Source: Gallaecimonas sp045291545 (GTDB lineage Bacteria > Pseudomonadota > Gammaproteobacteria > Enterobacterales > Gallaecimonadaceae). Taken from it: a DNA stretch of 64,000 nucleotides. The position numbers were made by a program, and so were the translations under genes. Below are positions 44,869-54,794 of the stretch, one piece after another (position 1 is the first letter of the stretch; each line of letters starts with the position of its first letter). Under the pieces are notes generated by a model, which ran no database searches, had not been told where the DNA came from, and saw nothing but the letters and a program-made list of their open reading frames with translations. Where the stretch lies: contig NZ_CP149514.1 of NCBI RefSeq assembly GCF_045291545.1, positions 2,108,001 through 2,172,000 of the forward strand, given 5' to 3'.

Positions 44869-45665
44869 CAGTAACCGCCGGCTTGGCTATCCACCGGGTA
44901 GCTATGCTCAGGCAGACGCAATATCCGTGTACTGATACGGCCATCAGCATGCAATGTCAGATGGCGGCCACCGGGAGCGCTGCTGGCCACCGCAAAGTCA
45001 TCACTGCCGGGAGTAAATTGTACGCAGCTGGCCGGTGTCGCCAGTAGCCGGGTAGCGCCATGATAAAAATCCTGCTGCTGATGGACATGACCGAACAGCA
45101 CCGCTTTGGCCTGCCGGTGCTGTGCCAGGCGCTGCAATAACGCCTGACCGTTAACCAACTGATGCTGGTCCAGCCAGACGCTGCCCAGCGCTAACGGGTG
45201 ATGATGCAAAACCACCAGCGTGTGCAAGCTGTCATCGGCATGCTGACTGACCCAGTCCAGCTCAGCGTCGCTCAGCCAGCCACTGACCTGGCCAGGCTGA
45301 TGCGAATCCAGCAACAGTACTTGCCAGTGGCGCCCCAACAACCGGCGCACACGAGGCCCCATGGCATCGATCATGGCGGCCGGGTCATCATGATTACCAG
45401 GGAGCCAGAACCACGGTTGCTGACGCTCTGCCATCAAGGTCGCCAGCCGCTGATAGGTCACGAGTTGATGGTCTTGGGCCAAGTCACCAGTCAACAACCA
45501 GGCATCAAACTGGCTCTGGCTTTCCATCATTGCCAAACAATCTTGAAAGCTTTGCCAGCACGGTACACCCAGCAAGGTGCCCTCGGGATCAGCAAACAGA
45601 TGGGAGTCAGTCAGAATGCTCAACGACAGAGTGTCGCGGTCATTAGCCAGGGCGAGCTGTTCCAA
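44868..45665 (-). CDS. cpdA: 3',5'-cyclic AMP phosphodiesterase CpdA
   Basis: Calcineurin-type metallophosphoesterase that hydrolyses cAMP. Metal-binding motifs: ILTDSHLF, LTGDLAQD, LPGNHDD, VVLHHHPL and LFGHVHQQ. The longest frame opens at a GTG (45725) inside yqiB with no Shine-Dalgarno sequence. A TTG at 45665 has AGAGG just upstream, begins nine bases after the yqiB stop and gives 265 aa, with 24 residues before the first motif core (about 26 in E. coli); it is preferred here. Middle gene of nudF-yqiB-cpdA-yqiA. Confidence 0.9.
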   Translation of the reverse strand: MEQLALANDRDTLSLSILTDSHLFADPEGTLLGVPCWQSFQDCLAMMESQSQFDAWLLTGDLAQDHQLVTYQRLATLMAERQQPWFWLPGNHDDPAAMIDAMGPRVRRLLGRHWQVLLLDSHQPGQVSGWLSDAELDWVSQHADDSLHTLVVLHHHPLALGSVWLDQHQLVNGQALLQRLAQHRQAKAVLFGHVHQQQDFYHGATRLLATPASCVQFTPGSDDFAVASSAPGGRHLTLHADGRISTRILRLPEHSYPVDSQAGGY

Positions 45666-45673
45666 ACGGGCCT

Positions 45674-46117
45674 CTAATTTAGTCGGCTGGTAATATCGTG
45701 ATTGCTTCGGCCCTGTTGCAAACACAGTCGCAACCAGTCGGACAAAAACAGGTTTACCTGCATTTTTTCATCAGGCTGGTGCATTTTATCATTGGGGTAG
45801 GAATAGCGGGGCGCCAGCCTTGAAAAGTGCTGACTGGCGCACACTTCCGCCATGCGCGCATCGTGATACAAGCGTACTTGCATGCGTGCCCGCAAGTATT
45901 GTGGCACGGGCCCTAATTGTTCAATACTGACGGTCGAGGTATAGCGGAACTGCTCATCCAGACGCAGCCGAAAACGTTGCCGCGGCCCCACCAGCACCAC
46001 CAGCGTGTCGCCGACGGCGGTCAATCGGCGAGTTAGCCGCATCAGCGCAGCATAATTGTGCTCGCAGGTGCTGTGCAGCTGCTTCAAACTGGGCCGGTAA
46101 GGCCGGTTTAGTGCCAT
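45674..46117 (-). CDS. yqiB: DUF1249 protein YqiB
   Basis: A 147-aa uncharacterised protein of the YqiB/DUF1249 family, with YRPSLKQLHSTCEHNYAALMRL at the start, ARMQVRLYHDARMAEVCASQ in the middle and YPNDKMHQPDEKMQVNLFLSDWLRLCL towards the end. Always found between nudF and cpdA. Its start overlaps the nudF stop by 10 bases. Confidence 0.9.
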   Translation of the reverse strand: MALNRPYRPSLKQLHSTCEHNYAALMRLTRRLTAVGDTLVVLVGPRQRFRLRLDEQFRYTSTVSIEQLGPVPQYLRARMQVRLYHDARMAEVCASQHFSRLAPRYSYPNDKMHQPDEKMQVNLFLSDWLRLCLQQGRSNHDITSRLN

Positions 46118-46719
46118 TGCTGACGCAGTTCCTCATGTTTACGCTCCAGCCATTGCAAGCCAATGAGCGTCGCCGCGTTGTCAATAATACCGGCATCCAC
46201 CATGGCCATGGCCTGCTGCCGTGATACTGCCATTACGGCGATGTCTTCATCTTCGTGATCCAAGCCGTGTAGCCCCCCCGCCTGACTGGCATCCACTTCC
46301 ACGGCAAACAGGTGTAAGCGCTCACTGCTGCCTCCTGGAGACGCCAAGTAACTCAATATAGACTGGCAGCGGCCCACGGCCAGCCCTGCTTCTTCAGCCG
46401 TTTCCCGTATCGCCACCTGTTGCGGGCTCTCACCGGGCTCGATAATGCCGGCCACCAGCTCAAAGAGCCAGGGATCGCTGCTGGTTTCCAGTGCGCCGGC
46501 ACGGAACTGGCGCAACAACACCACCTGATCGGTACGCGGGTCATAAGGCAAGGCCACGGCAGCATGGCCCCGCTCAAGGATTTCCCGGTGTAACCAGCCG
46601 CTCCAGCCACCGGCAAACAAGCGGTGACGGAGCCGAAACCCCACTAATTTAAAAAAACCATTATAAAGTGTGTTTTTCTCGGCGATTTCCACATCGTCAG
46701 AGGAAAAAGTGCGCTCCAT
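46108..46719 (-). CDS. nudF: ADP-ribose pyrophosphatase NudF
   Basis: Nudix hydrolase (203 aa) splitting ADP-ribose to AMP and ribose-5-phosphate. The Nudix box is complete (GIIEPGESPQQ, then RETAEEAGL). It begins MERTFSSDDVEIAEKNTLYNGFF as in E. coli NudF. The ATG at 46719 has a perfect AAAGGAG; the longer ORF runs through the promoter. Divergent from tolC. A possible promoter on the minus strand is TTACCA, 17 bp, TATTTT. Confidence 0.94.
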   Translation of the reverse strand: MERTFSSDDVEIAEKNTLYNGFFKLVGFRLRHRLFAGGWSGWLHREILERGHAAVALPYDPRTDQVVLLRQFRAGALETSSDPWLFELVAGIIEPGESPQQVAIRETAEEAGLAVGRCQSILSYLASPGGSSERLHLFAVEVDASQAGGLHGLDHEDEDIAVMAVSRQQAMAMVDAGIIDNAATLIGLQWLERKHEELRQQWH

Positions 46720-46796
46720 GAAAACTCCTTTGAATGTCAGGCAAAATAAGCGCTTAAGCAGCATTTGGTAACACATTGTTGCCTGCGTGCTGAATT

Positions 46797-46812
46797 TATA
46801 ATCTGTTACACT
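46797..46812 (+). promoter_or_regulatory. Possible tolC -10 elements
   Basis: TATAAT (46797-46802) and, ten bases on, an extended -10 TGTTACACT (hexamer 46807-46812). Neither has a good -35. Either gives a leader of about 70-85 bases before tolC. Confidence 0.4.
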
Positions 46813-46889
46813 TGCCACTTGATGTCAGTTCAGTGCGTTATTTACTGTTCCTGCTATTACCGCGATGGCGGACACAAGGAAAGACTCGA

Positions 46890-48227
46890 ATGAAACGAAC
46901 CCTTATTAGCCTTTTGATCGGCGCCGGTTTTGCAGCCCAGGCTCAGGCCGTCGATCTGATGGATGTCTACAAGCAAGCACTGCAGCACGACCCGCAGTTC
47001 CAGCAAGCCGATGCGCAGCGTAATGCTGCCATGTCCGGCGTGGACATCAGCAAGTCTGCCCTGCTGCCGCAGTTGACCGGTAAACTGGGCTACCAGTTCA
47101 ATACTTACGAACAGTATTTTCAGTTCAATGGCGCCACGTTGACCGGTAAAAGCCATAGCTGGAATGCTTCTGTCTCGTTAGAGCAGGTTATCTACAATCA
47201 TGGTACCTGGGTACAGCTGGATAAAGCGGAAAAAGCCGCCGCCCAGGCAGAAGTAAACTACGGTGCCGCCCGCCAGGGGCTGATCACCCGCGTTGCCCAG
47301 GCGTATTTTGGCGTTTTGCAGGCCAAAGATACCCTGGCCTTTCGCGAAGCTGAGAAAAAGGCCATTGCCCGCCAGCTGGAGCAAACCAAACAGCGCTTCG
47401 CGGTTGGCCTGACCGCCATTACCGACGTACATGAAGCACAAGCACAATATGATGCTGCCGTAGCCAATGAAATCAGCGCCCGTAACGCCGTTGCCAACAG
47501 CTATGAAGCCTTAAGTGAAATCACCGGTGTGCGCTACACCGATCTAGATGTGCTCAATACCAAACGCTTTGCGCCTTCTGAACCGGCTGGCGCTGTTAAG
47601 AGTTGGGTTGACCGTGCCGAGTCCAATAACCTCAGCCTGCAGGCGCAGCGCATGAGTGTGGATATGGCCCGTGATGACATCAAGTTTGCTAAAGCCGGCC
47701 ATTACCCGACAGTGGGCCTGACTGGCCAGTACAGCACCAGTAAAACAGGCGGTGATGTTGACCAGCCACGTCTGGATAACAGCAGCATTGGCATTGGTGT
47801 TAGCGTGCCGATTTTCTCCGGTTTCCGTACCTCCAGCCAGGTAAAACAGGCACAAAGCCAGTTCGTCGTCGCCAGCGAGGAAATGGAGCGTATTCATCGC
47901 CAGGTTGTACGCACTATTCGTAATGCCTACAACAACGTCGGTGCCAGCATTTCCTCCGTCAAGGCCTTTGAACAGTCAGTGATTTCCAGCCAATCGGCAC
48001 TGGAAGCCACAGAAGCAGGCTTTGAGGTGGGTACCCGTACCATCGTTGACGTACTCAACGCCAACCGCCAGCTCTATCAGACAAAACAGCAGCTGGCCCA
48101 GGCGCGTTATACCTACATCCTCAACACCCTGACGCTAAAACAGGCCGACGGCACCCTCGGCGATGATGACATTAAAGCCATCAACACCGTACTGGAGCCA
48201 GCTGAAGAGGCGCCAAAGGTCAAATAA
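46890..48227 (+). CDS. tolC: Outer-membrane efflux channel TolC
   Basis: TolC (445 aa) forms the trimeric outer-membrane channel-tunnel for type I secretion and multidrug efflux. Signal peptide MKRTLISLLIGAGFAAQAQA, then VDLMDVYKQALQHDPQFQQA. The two structural repeats show matching NRQ-type helices (FAVGLTAITDVHEAQAQYDA and FEVGTRTIVDVLNANRQLYQ). AAGGAA precedes the ATG at 46890; 26 upstream ORF residues are rejected. It could pair with the HlyD/DUF2955 pump at 6.5-8.5 kb. Ends at a strong terminator. Confidence 0.96.
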   Translation: MKRTLISLLIGAGFAAQAQAVDLMDVYKQALQHDPQFQQADAQRNAAMSGVDISKSALLPQLTGKLGYQFNTYEQYFQFNGATLTGKSHSWNASVSLEQVIYNHGTWVQLDKAEKAAAQAEVNYGAARQGLITRVAQAYFGVLQAKDTLAFREAEKKAIARQLEQTKQRFAVGLTAITDVHEAQAQYDAAVANEISARNAVANSYEALSEITGVRYTDLDVLNTKRFAPSEPAGAVKSWVDRAESNNLSLQAQRMSVDMARDDIKFAKAGHYPTVGLTGQYSTSKTGGDVDQPRLDNSSIGIGVSVPIFSGFRTSSQVKQAQSQFVVASEEMERIHRQVVRTIRNAYNNVGASISSVKAFEQSVISSQSALEATEAGFEVGTRTIVDVLNANRQLYQTKQQLAQARYTYILNTLTLKQADGTLGDDDIKAINTVLEPAEEAPKVK

Positions 48228-48246
48228 AGCCACATGAAACACTGAC

Positions 48247-48274
48247 AAAAAACGCCGCTAATGCGGCGTTTTTT
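48247..48274. terminator. Bidirectional terminator between tolC and waaA
   Basis: AAAAAACGCCGC-TAAT-GCGGCGTTTTTT; the convergent waaA stop codon lies at its right edge. Confidence 0.93.
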
Positions 48275-49507
48275 TTATGTCAGCGCTTTCAGGCTCCGCG
48301 CAATGGCGCCGCGACTTTGTGCCACCACCGCGAGCCCGGCCTGCCCGGCCTGCTGGCGTTTTTCCGGCGACAGTAATAAGGCCAATAATGCTGCGGCCAA
48401 TTCTTCTGCAGTCACAACTTGGCAATTGCCAACAGCGCATAGCGCTTCGGTAATTTCCTGAAAGTTATGATAAATCGGCCCGGTCAGGGTAGGTAACCCC
48501 AGTGCTGCCGGTTCCAGCAGGTTATGGCCACCCACAGGCACAAAAGAGCCGGCAACCACAGCCACCTGAGCAGCGCCAAGCAACGTCAGCATTTCGCCCA
48601 TGGTATCGGCCAGATACACCGCCGTATCAGCAGTGACCTCCTGCTGTTGGCTGCGCCGGGCAAAGCGCCAGCGCTCGTTCGCTAACAGCTGGGCTACCGC
48701 GTCAAAGCGTTGCGGGTGACGCGGCACCAAAATCAACAGCGCCTCTGGCAACTGCTGGCGCAATTGCCGGTGGGCCGCCAGCATCAGGCTGTCTTCACCC
48801 TCATGGGTAGAAGCCGCCACCCAGACTGGCCGGCCGTCAAACGTCGCCGCCAGCTGCGCTGCCTGTTGGCGGCTGGCGGTGCTGACAGTGATGTCAAACT
48901 TCACCGAGCCGGTTACGGTCAACTGTTCGGGCAACACACCTAATGCCTGAAAACGCTGCGCCTCGGTTGGTGTTTGCACCAGTACCCGCTCAAGCTTTGC
49001 CAGCATACTGCGGGCCAGGCCGCTAAAACGCTGATAACGTGCTAATGAGCGGGCCGACAGTCTGGCATTAACCAGGCTTACCCTCATGGTCTCGGCAAAC
49101 GCTAACCAGTTAGGCCATAACTCCGTTTCCATGATCCACAGCTCAGCTGCTTTTACGCGGCGAAAAAACAGCCACACACAAGGCCAGAGATCAAGAGGTG
49201 CATAGACATGCAACAGGCTGTCGCCAAAGGCCGCTTGCAGGCGGCCATAACCGGTACTGGAAGTGGTAGTGAACAGCACCCGTGCCTGCGGGTGCTGCTG
49301 CTGCCAGGCTTTGACCAGCGGGATCGCTGCCATGGCCTCACCGACACTGACAGCATGAACCCATAAATCCACCCGCAGGCAAGGTGCCCACCCCAGGGGT
49401 TCGGCCCATCGGCCCTGATAATCCTGACGCCGCCCAGGCCAATAGAACCAGGCCAGGATCAACGGCGCCGCCAGTAACAACAGCAGGTTATAGAAAAACC
49501 GGCTCAT
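48275..49507 (-). CDS. waaA: 3-deoxy-D-manno-octulosonic acid transferase
   Basis: WaaA/KdtA (410 aa) transfers Kdo from CMP-Kdo to lipid IVA on the inner membrane. N-terminal membrane anchor (FFYNLLLLLAAPLILAWFYW), WVHAVSVGEAMAAIPLV with the catalytic Glu, WIMETELWPN, and the C-terminal GT-B block AGSFVPVGGHNLLEPAALG. It overlaps the hldE stop by four bases, so the two LPS core genes form an operon. Confidence 0.95.
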   Translation of the reverse strand: MSRFFYNLLLLLAAPLILAWFYWPGRRQDYQGRWAEPLGWAPCLRVDLWVHAVSVGEAMAAIPLVKAWQQQHPQARVLFTTTSSTGYGRLQAAFGDSLLHVYAPLDLWPCVWLFFRRVKAAELWIMETELWPNWLAFAETMRVSLVNARLSARSLARYQRFSGLARSMLAKLERVLVQTPTEAQRFQALGVLPEQLTVTGSVKFDITVSTASRQQAAQLAATFDGRPVWVAASTHEGEDSLMLAAHRQLRQQLPEALLILVPRHPQRFDAVAQLLANERWRFARRSQQQEVTADTAVYLADTMGEMLTLLGAAQVAVVAGSFVPVGGHNLLEPAALGLPTLTGPIYHNFQEITEALCAVGNCQVVTAEELAAALLALLLSPEKRQQAGQAGLAVVAQSRGAIARSLKALT

Positions 49508-50928
49508 TGGCTCTGAATGCGGCGGATAATATTGCTGGTAGAGTGGCCGTTTTCAAAACCCAGGATTTTCACTGCACCACCATTGGCAACCACTTCCGCA
49601 CCACCGGCAACCTCATCAGGGCGATAATCACCGCCTTTGACCAGCAGATCCGGCAAGACCCGGCTAATAAGTCGTTGCGGGGTATCTTCGCTAAATGAGA
49701 CGACCCAATCCACCGCTCCCAGTGCTGCCAGCACCTGCATACGGGCGGCCTGGTCATTAACCGGCCGGGTTTCTCCTTTTAGGCGTCGTACCGAGTCATC
49801 ATCGTTGACCGCCACCACCAGGCGATCCCCCAGGGCGCGGGCCTGCTGCAGATAACTGACATGGCCGGCATGAAGAATGTCAAAGCAACCGTTGGTCATT
49901 ACCACGGTTTCGCCACGACGCTGGGCATCACGAACGGCACTGACCAGTTCCGCTTCAGTGACGACTCCCTGCCCCAACAGTTGGCCGTGGCTGAGGGCAG
50001 CTGCCAGCTCGCCGGGGCTGACGGTTGAGGTGCCCAGCTTGCCGACGACAATGCCCGCGGCCAGATTGGCCAGTGCACAAGCGTCAGCCAGGCTGGCACC
50101 GGTAGCCAGGGCACTGGCCAGGGTAGAGATCACTGTGTCACCGGCGCCGGTAACATCAAAAACTTCTTTGGCCGTGGCCGGCAGGTGCAGCGGCGGCTGA
50201 TCTTTTTGCAGCAAGGTCATACCGTGCTCTGAACGGGTTACCAGCAGCGCTGACAGAGCAAAACGCTCGATCAGCTCATGGCCTTTGGTGACCAGGGTTT
50301 GTTCGTCCGGGCAGGCGCCGGCAACGGCTTCAAATTCACTGAGATTAGGGGTCAGCAAAGTGGCCCCACGGTAACGCTCAAAGTCACTGCCTTTGGGGTC
50401 AATCAATACCGCTTTACCGGCGTCCCGGGCCTGTTTTATCAGGCTCTGAACATCACTCAGGGCGCCTTTACCGTAGTCGGACAAAATCACAACTTCGGTG
50501 TCGGCCAAAGCTTGCGTGAAGGGTGTATTGAGCAAAGTTGCCTGCGCGGCGCTGAAATTGTCTTCAAAATCCAGCCGCAACAGCTGCTGATGGCGTGACA
50601 GTACCCGTAATTTGGTAATGGTCGGGTGCCCCTGCACCTTTGACAGCTGACAGCGGATCCCAACTTCCGATAAGCGCCGGTGTAAAATATTGGCAGCTTC
50701 GTCTTCCCCAACCAGCCCCTGCAAAGTTGCCTGGCCGCCGATCGCGGCAATATTCAACGCCACGTTGGCAGCGCCGCCAGGCCTGTCTTCATCCTGTTCC
50801 ACCTTAACAACCGGTACCGGCGCTTCCGGGGAAATACGTCGGGTAGCGCCGTGCCAGTAGCGGTCCAGCATTACATCCCCAACCACCAGCACACGGGCGT
50901 TTTCAAAGACAGGCAAGCTTAATTTCAT
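49504..50928 (-). CDS. hldE: Bifunctional heptose-7-phosphate kinase / heptose-1-phosphate adenylyltransferase
   Basis: HldE (474 aa) makes ADP-heptose for the LPS inner core. The N-terminal ribokinase-like domain (1 to about 320) has VVGDVMLDRYWHG, GGAANVALN and the anion hole TGAGDTVIS. The C-terminal nucleotidyltransferase domain (about 340-474) has TNGCFDILHAGHVSYL. ADP-heptose would be used by the GT9 enzyme at 36-37 kb. It is divergent from lpxL. Confidence 0.97.
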   Translation of the reverse strand: MKLSLPVFENARVLVVGDVMLDRYWHGATRRISPEAPVPVVKVEQDEDRPGGAANVALNIAAIGGQATLQGLVGEDEAANILHRRLSEVGIRCQLSKVQGHPTITKLRVLSRHQQLLRLDFEDNFSAAQATLLNTPFTQALADTEVVILSDYGKGALSDVQSLIKQARDAGKAVLIDPKGSDFERYRGATLLTPNLSEFEAVAGACPDEQTLVTKGHELIERFALSALLVTRSEHGMTLLQKDQPPLHLPATAKEVFDVTGAGDTVISTLASALATGASLADACALANLAAGIVVGKLGTSTVSPGELAAALSHGQLLGQGVVTEAELVSAVRDAQRRGETVVMTNGCFDILHAGHVSYLQQARALGDRLVVAVNDDDSVRRLKGETRPVNDQAARMQVLAALGAVDWVVSFSEDTPQRLISRVLPDLLVKGGDYRPDEVAGGAEVVANGGAVKILGFENGHSTSNIIRRIQSQ

Positions 50929-51048
50929 GACGTTATTTCATTGTTCAATACAGTATGGCCGGCAGTTTACCACAGCCATTTACGCCCTACGCAGTGTCTG
51001 TATTTCAGGTAGAATGGCACCACTGTTGACCCATCAGGAGCCAGCCTT

Positions 51049-51984
51049 TTGGCCATTAAAAAAGTGGCGGCCCCCCGCTTTACCCTGCATTTGCTGCACC
51101 CCCGTTACTGGCTCACCTGGCTCGGTGTTGCCTTGATGTACCTGATCAGCTGGCTGCCGTATCGGCTGCAAAAAGCCATGGGCCGGCATTTGGGCCGGTT
51201 ACTGGCAAAGGTACTGAAAAGACGGGCAAAAATTGCCCGGCGCAACCTGGAACTGTGTTTCCCTGAGATGTCCGTCGATGAACGCGAAGCGCTGCTGTTG
51301 GCCAACTTTGAAGCCACCGGTATTGCCATGCTGGAAACCTCCATGGCCTGGTGGTGGCCAAACTGGCGGGTACGCAAGCACATGAAAATCGAAGGGCTGG
51401 AACATCTGCAAGCCGCTCAGGCGAACGGCCAGGGCGTGGTGATGATGGCCATGCACTTTGTCACCCTGGAAATGGGCGGGCGCATGCTTGGTCAGGTTTA
51501 TCCGGCAGTGGGCTTTTACCGCCCCCATAACAACCCGGTAATGGAGTACCTGCAGTATCACGGCCGGGTCCGCTCCAACCGCTACCTGATCGAAAAGCGT
51601 GATGTACGCGGCATGATTGAAGCCCTGAAAGAAGGTGAAGCCGTCTGGTATGCCCCGGATCAGGACTACGGGCGCCGCCGGGCAGCCTTTGTGCCCTTTT
51701 TCAACGTGCCCGACGCGGCAACAGTGAATGCCACCTCGATGTTTGCCCGCCAGGGTAACGCCAAGATTGTCACCTTCGTGCAAACCCGTAACAGTGATGG
51801 CAGCTACACCCTGAAGCTGTACCCGCCATTAAAAACCCTACCAAGCGGCGACGATGACCACGACACCCGGCTGATCAACCGTATCGTCGAGCGCGAAGTC
51901 CGCAAACAGCCGGAGCAGTACATGTGGGTGCACCGGCGTTTTAAAACCCGCCCCAGCGAAGACATGCCTTCGTATTACGACTGA
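51049..51984 (+). CDS. lpxL: Lipid A lauroyl-type acyltransferase (LpxL/HtrB)
   Basis: A 311-aa inner-membrane late acyltransferase that adds a secondary acyl chain to Kdo2-lipid IVA. Strong similarity to E. coli LpxL: LLHPRYWLTWLG, KRRAKIARRNLELCFPEM, the HX4E catalytic box HFVTLE, WYAPDQDYG and PEQYMWVHRRFKTRP. It starts at TTG 51049 with AGGAG nine bases before; no ATG fits. The 3' end overlaps convergent glnE by 10 bases. Chain length specificity is not readable. Confidence 0.93.
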   Translation: MAIKKVAAPRFTLHLLHPRYWLTWLGVALMYLISWLPYRLQKAMGRHLGRLLAKVLKRRAKIARRNLELCFPEMSVDEREALLLANFEATGIAMLETSMAWWWPNWRVRKHMKIEGLEHLQAAQANGQGVVMMAMHFVTLEMGGRMLGQVYPAVGFYRPHNNPVMEYLQYHGRVRSNRYLIEKRDVRGMIEALKEGEAVWYAPDQDYGRRRAAFVPFFNVPDAATVNATSMFARQGNAKIVTFVQTRNSDGSYTLKLYPPLKTLPSGDDDHDTRLINRIVEREVRKQPEQYMWVHRRFKTRPSEDMPSYYD

Positions 51985-54794
51985 AAAGTCTTCGCCCAGA
52001 TGCCGCTGACCAGCGCCCGTTCAGCGGCAAAATCGGCCGCTGGCGCCAGCGTGTTGCCGTCATCCAGGCTCTGATGATGCAAGCGCTGGCGTAAACGGGT
52101 ATATGCCGTTTTCAGTTGCTCGGCCATCGTTGCCGTAATATATCCGGCAGTGGCCAGAGCATCGAGCTGACGCAGGTTGTCGCTATGGTGGATCAGCGCC
52201 GGCTCAGCAGCTGCCAACAACCAGTACTGCACCAAAAACTCAATGTCGGTTATACCACCTTCGCCCTGTTTCAAATCAAATGTGGTTGGTGTTGAACGGT
52301 TCAGATGACGGCGCATTTTTTCACGCATGGCCGCCACCTCGGTTTTTAACTGCAGGCCGTCACGCGGCTGGCACAATACGTCCTGGCGAATGGTCTGAAA
52401 GCGCTGCTGTAACGCCGGGCAGCCCAGTACCGGTCGGGCTCTGACCAGAGCCTGATGCTCCCACAACCAGGCGTCTTGCTGCTGGTACTGGGCAAAGGCA
52501 GTCAGGGTTGTTACCAGTAGCCCGGAGGCACCGGAAGGGCGCAGTCGCATGTCAATGTCATACAACACCCCGGCCAGGGTTCGGGTAGCCAGCCAGTGGG
52601 TCAGCCGCTGCACCAGCTTGAGATAAAACTCCCGCACACTGATTGGCCGGGGGCCATCAGTGCTGGCATCAGCCTCGTCTGCCCCCAGATCCGTCATCAC
52701 CACCAGATCCAGATCCGAACTGTAGCCCAGCTCCAGGCCGCCCAGTTTGCCGTAGGCGACAATCAGCAAGCCATGTTGGCTGGCATCACACCCTGGTGGC
52801 TGGCCATGGCGTCGCGCCAGATCGCGCCAGGCCAGTGGCAAGCAAGCCGCCAGCAAAGCTTCTGCCAGATAACTGAGGTGATCCGACACCACCGTGACCG
52901 CCAGCGCACCGGTTACATCGGCGGCGGCAATACGTAGCACCTGCGCCGCCTTAAAGTGTCGTAAGGCATCCATCTGCCCTTCCAGATCGTCCGGTTCAAT
53001 ACGCAGCATAAAACGCTGCAATTCACTGGCGTACAGCGCTGGTGCGGTTGGTGCATAGAGGTGGCGCGGGTCAATCAGTTCATCGAGCAGTAGAGGCATG
53101 GCCGTCAGTTGTTCCCCGATAAAGCGGGACTGCCCTACCAGCTTCAATAGCTGCTGCCGGGCACCAGGATTTTCCAGCAGCAAATCCAGATAAACGGTAC
53201 GGCTAACCACCTGTGTCAGTAATTTTCCCAGCCGCGCCAGTGTCTGCGCCGGCGTACCGTCATCCACCAGTCCCTGACACAATAAAGGCAACAGCCTGGC
53301 GAGCTGACGCTGCCCACGATCGCCAATGGATTTACGGGCCAGTTGCTGTCGTAGCCCAGCAAAAGTACTGGCCACGGCGTGCGGTTCGGCCAAGCCGATA
53401 TCAGTAAACATGACGCTCAGCTCAGCCTCCGACCAGTCGGAGGCCATCAACCCTCGCAGGGGCTTGGCCACATTGTCACGGTGGCTTTCTTCAGCAATCA
53501 GATCCTGAAAAAGATGATGGATAAATTGCTGGTGACTTTGCAATTCATCCCGCAGTGCCGGGTAACTATCAAAGCCCTGCAAAGCCGCCAGGCGTGCTTG
53601 ATCCAACTCCGCACTCGGCAAGGTTTGCGTCTGTTTATCGGCAATCGCCTGCAAGTTGTTTTCCAGGCGCCGTAAAAACAGGTAGCTACGGCGCAAGCGC
53701 GAGGCTTCTTGCTCGCTAAGCACCCCCAGCGATGGCAGCATTGCCAGTGCCGCCAGTAACGATGGCGTACGCAATGCCGGTTCCCGACCTCCGCGAATAA
53801 GCTGGAACACCTGCACCAAAAATTCCACTTCACGGATCCCACCCGGGCCCAGCTTGATGTTGTCGGTCAGGTTACGGCGCCGCACCTCCGCCTCGATCAG
53901 CTGCTTCATATCTCGCAGCGAATCAATGGTGGAGTAATCCAGGTAGCGCCGGTAGACAAAGGGACGAAGTAAGGCATCCAGTTCGCCTTCAAAGCCCTGG
54001 CCGCCGCCCATCAGCCGTCCTTTGACCATGGCATAACGTTCCCACTCACGGCCCTGCGATTGGTAGTAATCCTCCAATGCCGCAAACGACAACGCCAAGG
54101 GGCCTGCCTCGCCAAAAGGCCGCAGGCGCATATCGACCCGGTACACAAAGCCGTCGGCATCAACGTTATCCAGCGCCTGGATCAATTTTTGCCCCAGCCG
54201 GGTAAAAAACTCATGGTTATCCATGACACGCCGGCCACCACGGGTTTCGCCGCTACGCGGGTAGAGAAAAATCAGGTCAATATCGGAGGAAAAATTCAGC
54301 TCACCACCGCCAAGCTTGCCCATTCCCAATACCAGCAGCGGCACACTGTTGCCCTGCTCGTCGGTTGGCACGCCACGCAGGCTACACTGCTGGGCATAGA
54401 GCCAGTCGCGAGCAGCAACAATCAGCCCCTCTGCCAGCCGTGACAAACCATGCAAACGGTCTTCTTCACTAAAATCTGTCTGCAGGCTCAGCCACACCAG
54501 TGCCGCCAGGTGACGATGCCGGTACTGGCGCAGCGTCCGGTACAGGGCTTTTTCATTATCGATATCGTGCAGGGCCGGCTGTACCGCCTGTTGCAGATAT
54601 TGGCGCGGTGACAATGACAGCAGCCAAGGCAGTAAACTGGCATCACGGCGCAGTTGCTGGGCAAAAAAGTCTGAGCAGGCCAGCGCCTGGCGCAGTAACT
54701 GACGCTGCGCTGGCGTCAAGTCATCCATCGATACCGCCGGCAACCCGGCCAGGGCCTGGTCAGCCTGCGCTGCCAGTAACGTTTCAGCAGACAT
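51975..54794 (-). CDS. glnE: Glutamine synthetase adenylyltransferase / deadenylase
   Basis: GlnE (939 aa) adenylylates and deadenylylates glutamine synthetase in response to PII signals. Two nucleotidyltransferase domains are visible: the N-terminal one with VLGMGKLGGGELNFSSDIDL near 145-165 and the C-terminal one with VAYGKLGGLELGYSSDLDL near 680-700, each with the paired Asp. The ATG at 54794 (AGGGG upstream) is chosen over an ORF extension to 54860. Confidence 0.95.
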   Translation of the reverse strand: MSAETLLAAQADQALAGLPAVSMDDLTPAQRQLLRQALACSDFFAQQLRRDASLLPWLLSLSPRQYLQQAVQPALHDIDNEKALYRTLRQYRHRHLAALVWLSLQTDFSEEDRLHGLSRLAEGLIVAARDWLYAQQCSLRGVPTDEQGNSVPLLVLGMGKLGGGELNFSSDIDLIFLYPRSGETRGGRRVMDNHEFFTRLGQKLIQALDNVDADGFVYRVDMRLRPFGEAGPLALSFAALEDYYQSQGREWERYAMVKGRLMGGGQGFEGELDALLRPFVYRRYLDYSTIDSLRDMKQLIEAEVRRRNLTDNIKLGPGGIREVEFLVQVFQLIRGGREPALRTPSLLAALAMLPSLGVLSEQEASRLRRSYLFLRRLENNLQAIADKQTQTLPSAELDQARLAALQGFDSYPALRDELQSHQQFIHHLFQDLIAEESHRDNVAKPLRGLMASDWSEAELSVMFTDIGLAEPHAVASTFAGLRQQLARKSIGDRGQRQLARLLPLLCQGLVDDGTPAQTLARLGKLLTQVVSRTVYLDLLLENPGARQQLLKLVGQSRFIGEQLTAMPLLLDELIDPRHLYAPTAPALYASELQRFMLRIEPDDLEGQMDALRHFKAAQVLRIAAADVTGALAVTVVSDHLSYLAEALLAACLPLAWRDLARRHGQPPGCDASQHGLLIVAYGKLGGLELGYSSDLDLVVMTDLGADEADASTDGPRPISVREFYLKLVQRLTHWLATRTLAGVLYDIDMRLRPSGASGLLVTTLTAFAQYQQQDAWLWEHQALVRARPVLGCPALQQRFQTIRQDVLCQPRDGLQLKTEVAAMREKMRRHLNRSTPTTFDLKQGEGGITDIEFLVQYWLLAAAEPALIHHSDNLRQLDALATAGYITATMAEQLKTAYTRLRQRLHHQSLDDGNTLAPAADFAAERALVSGIWAKTFQS

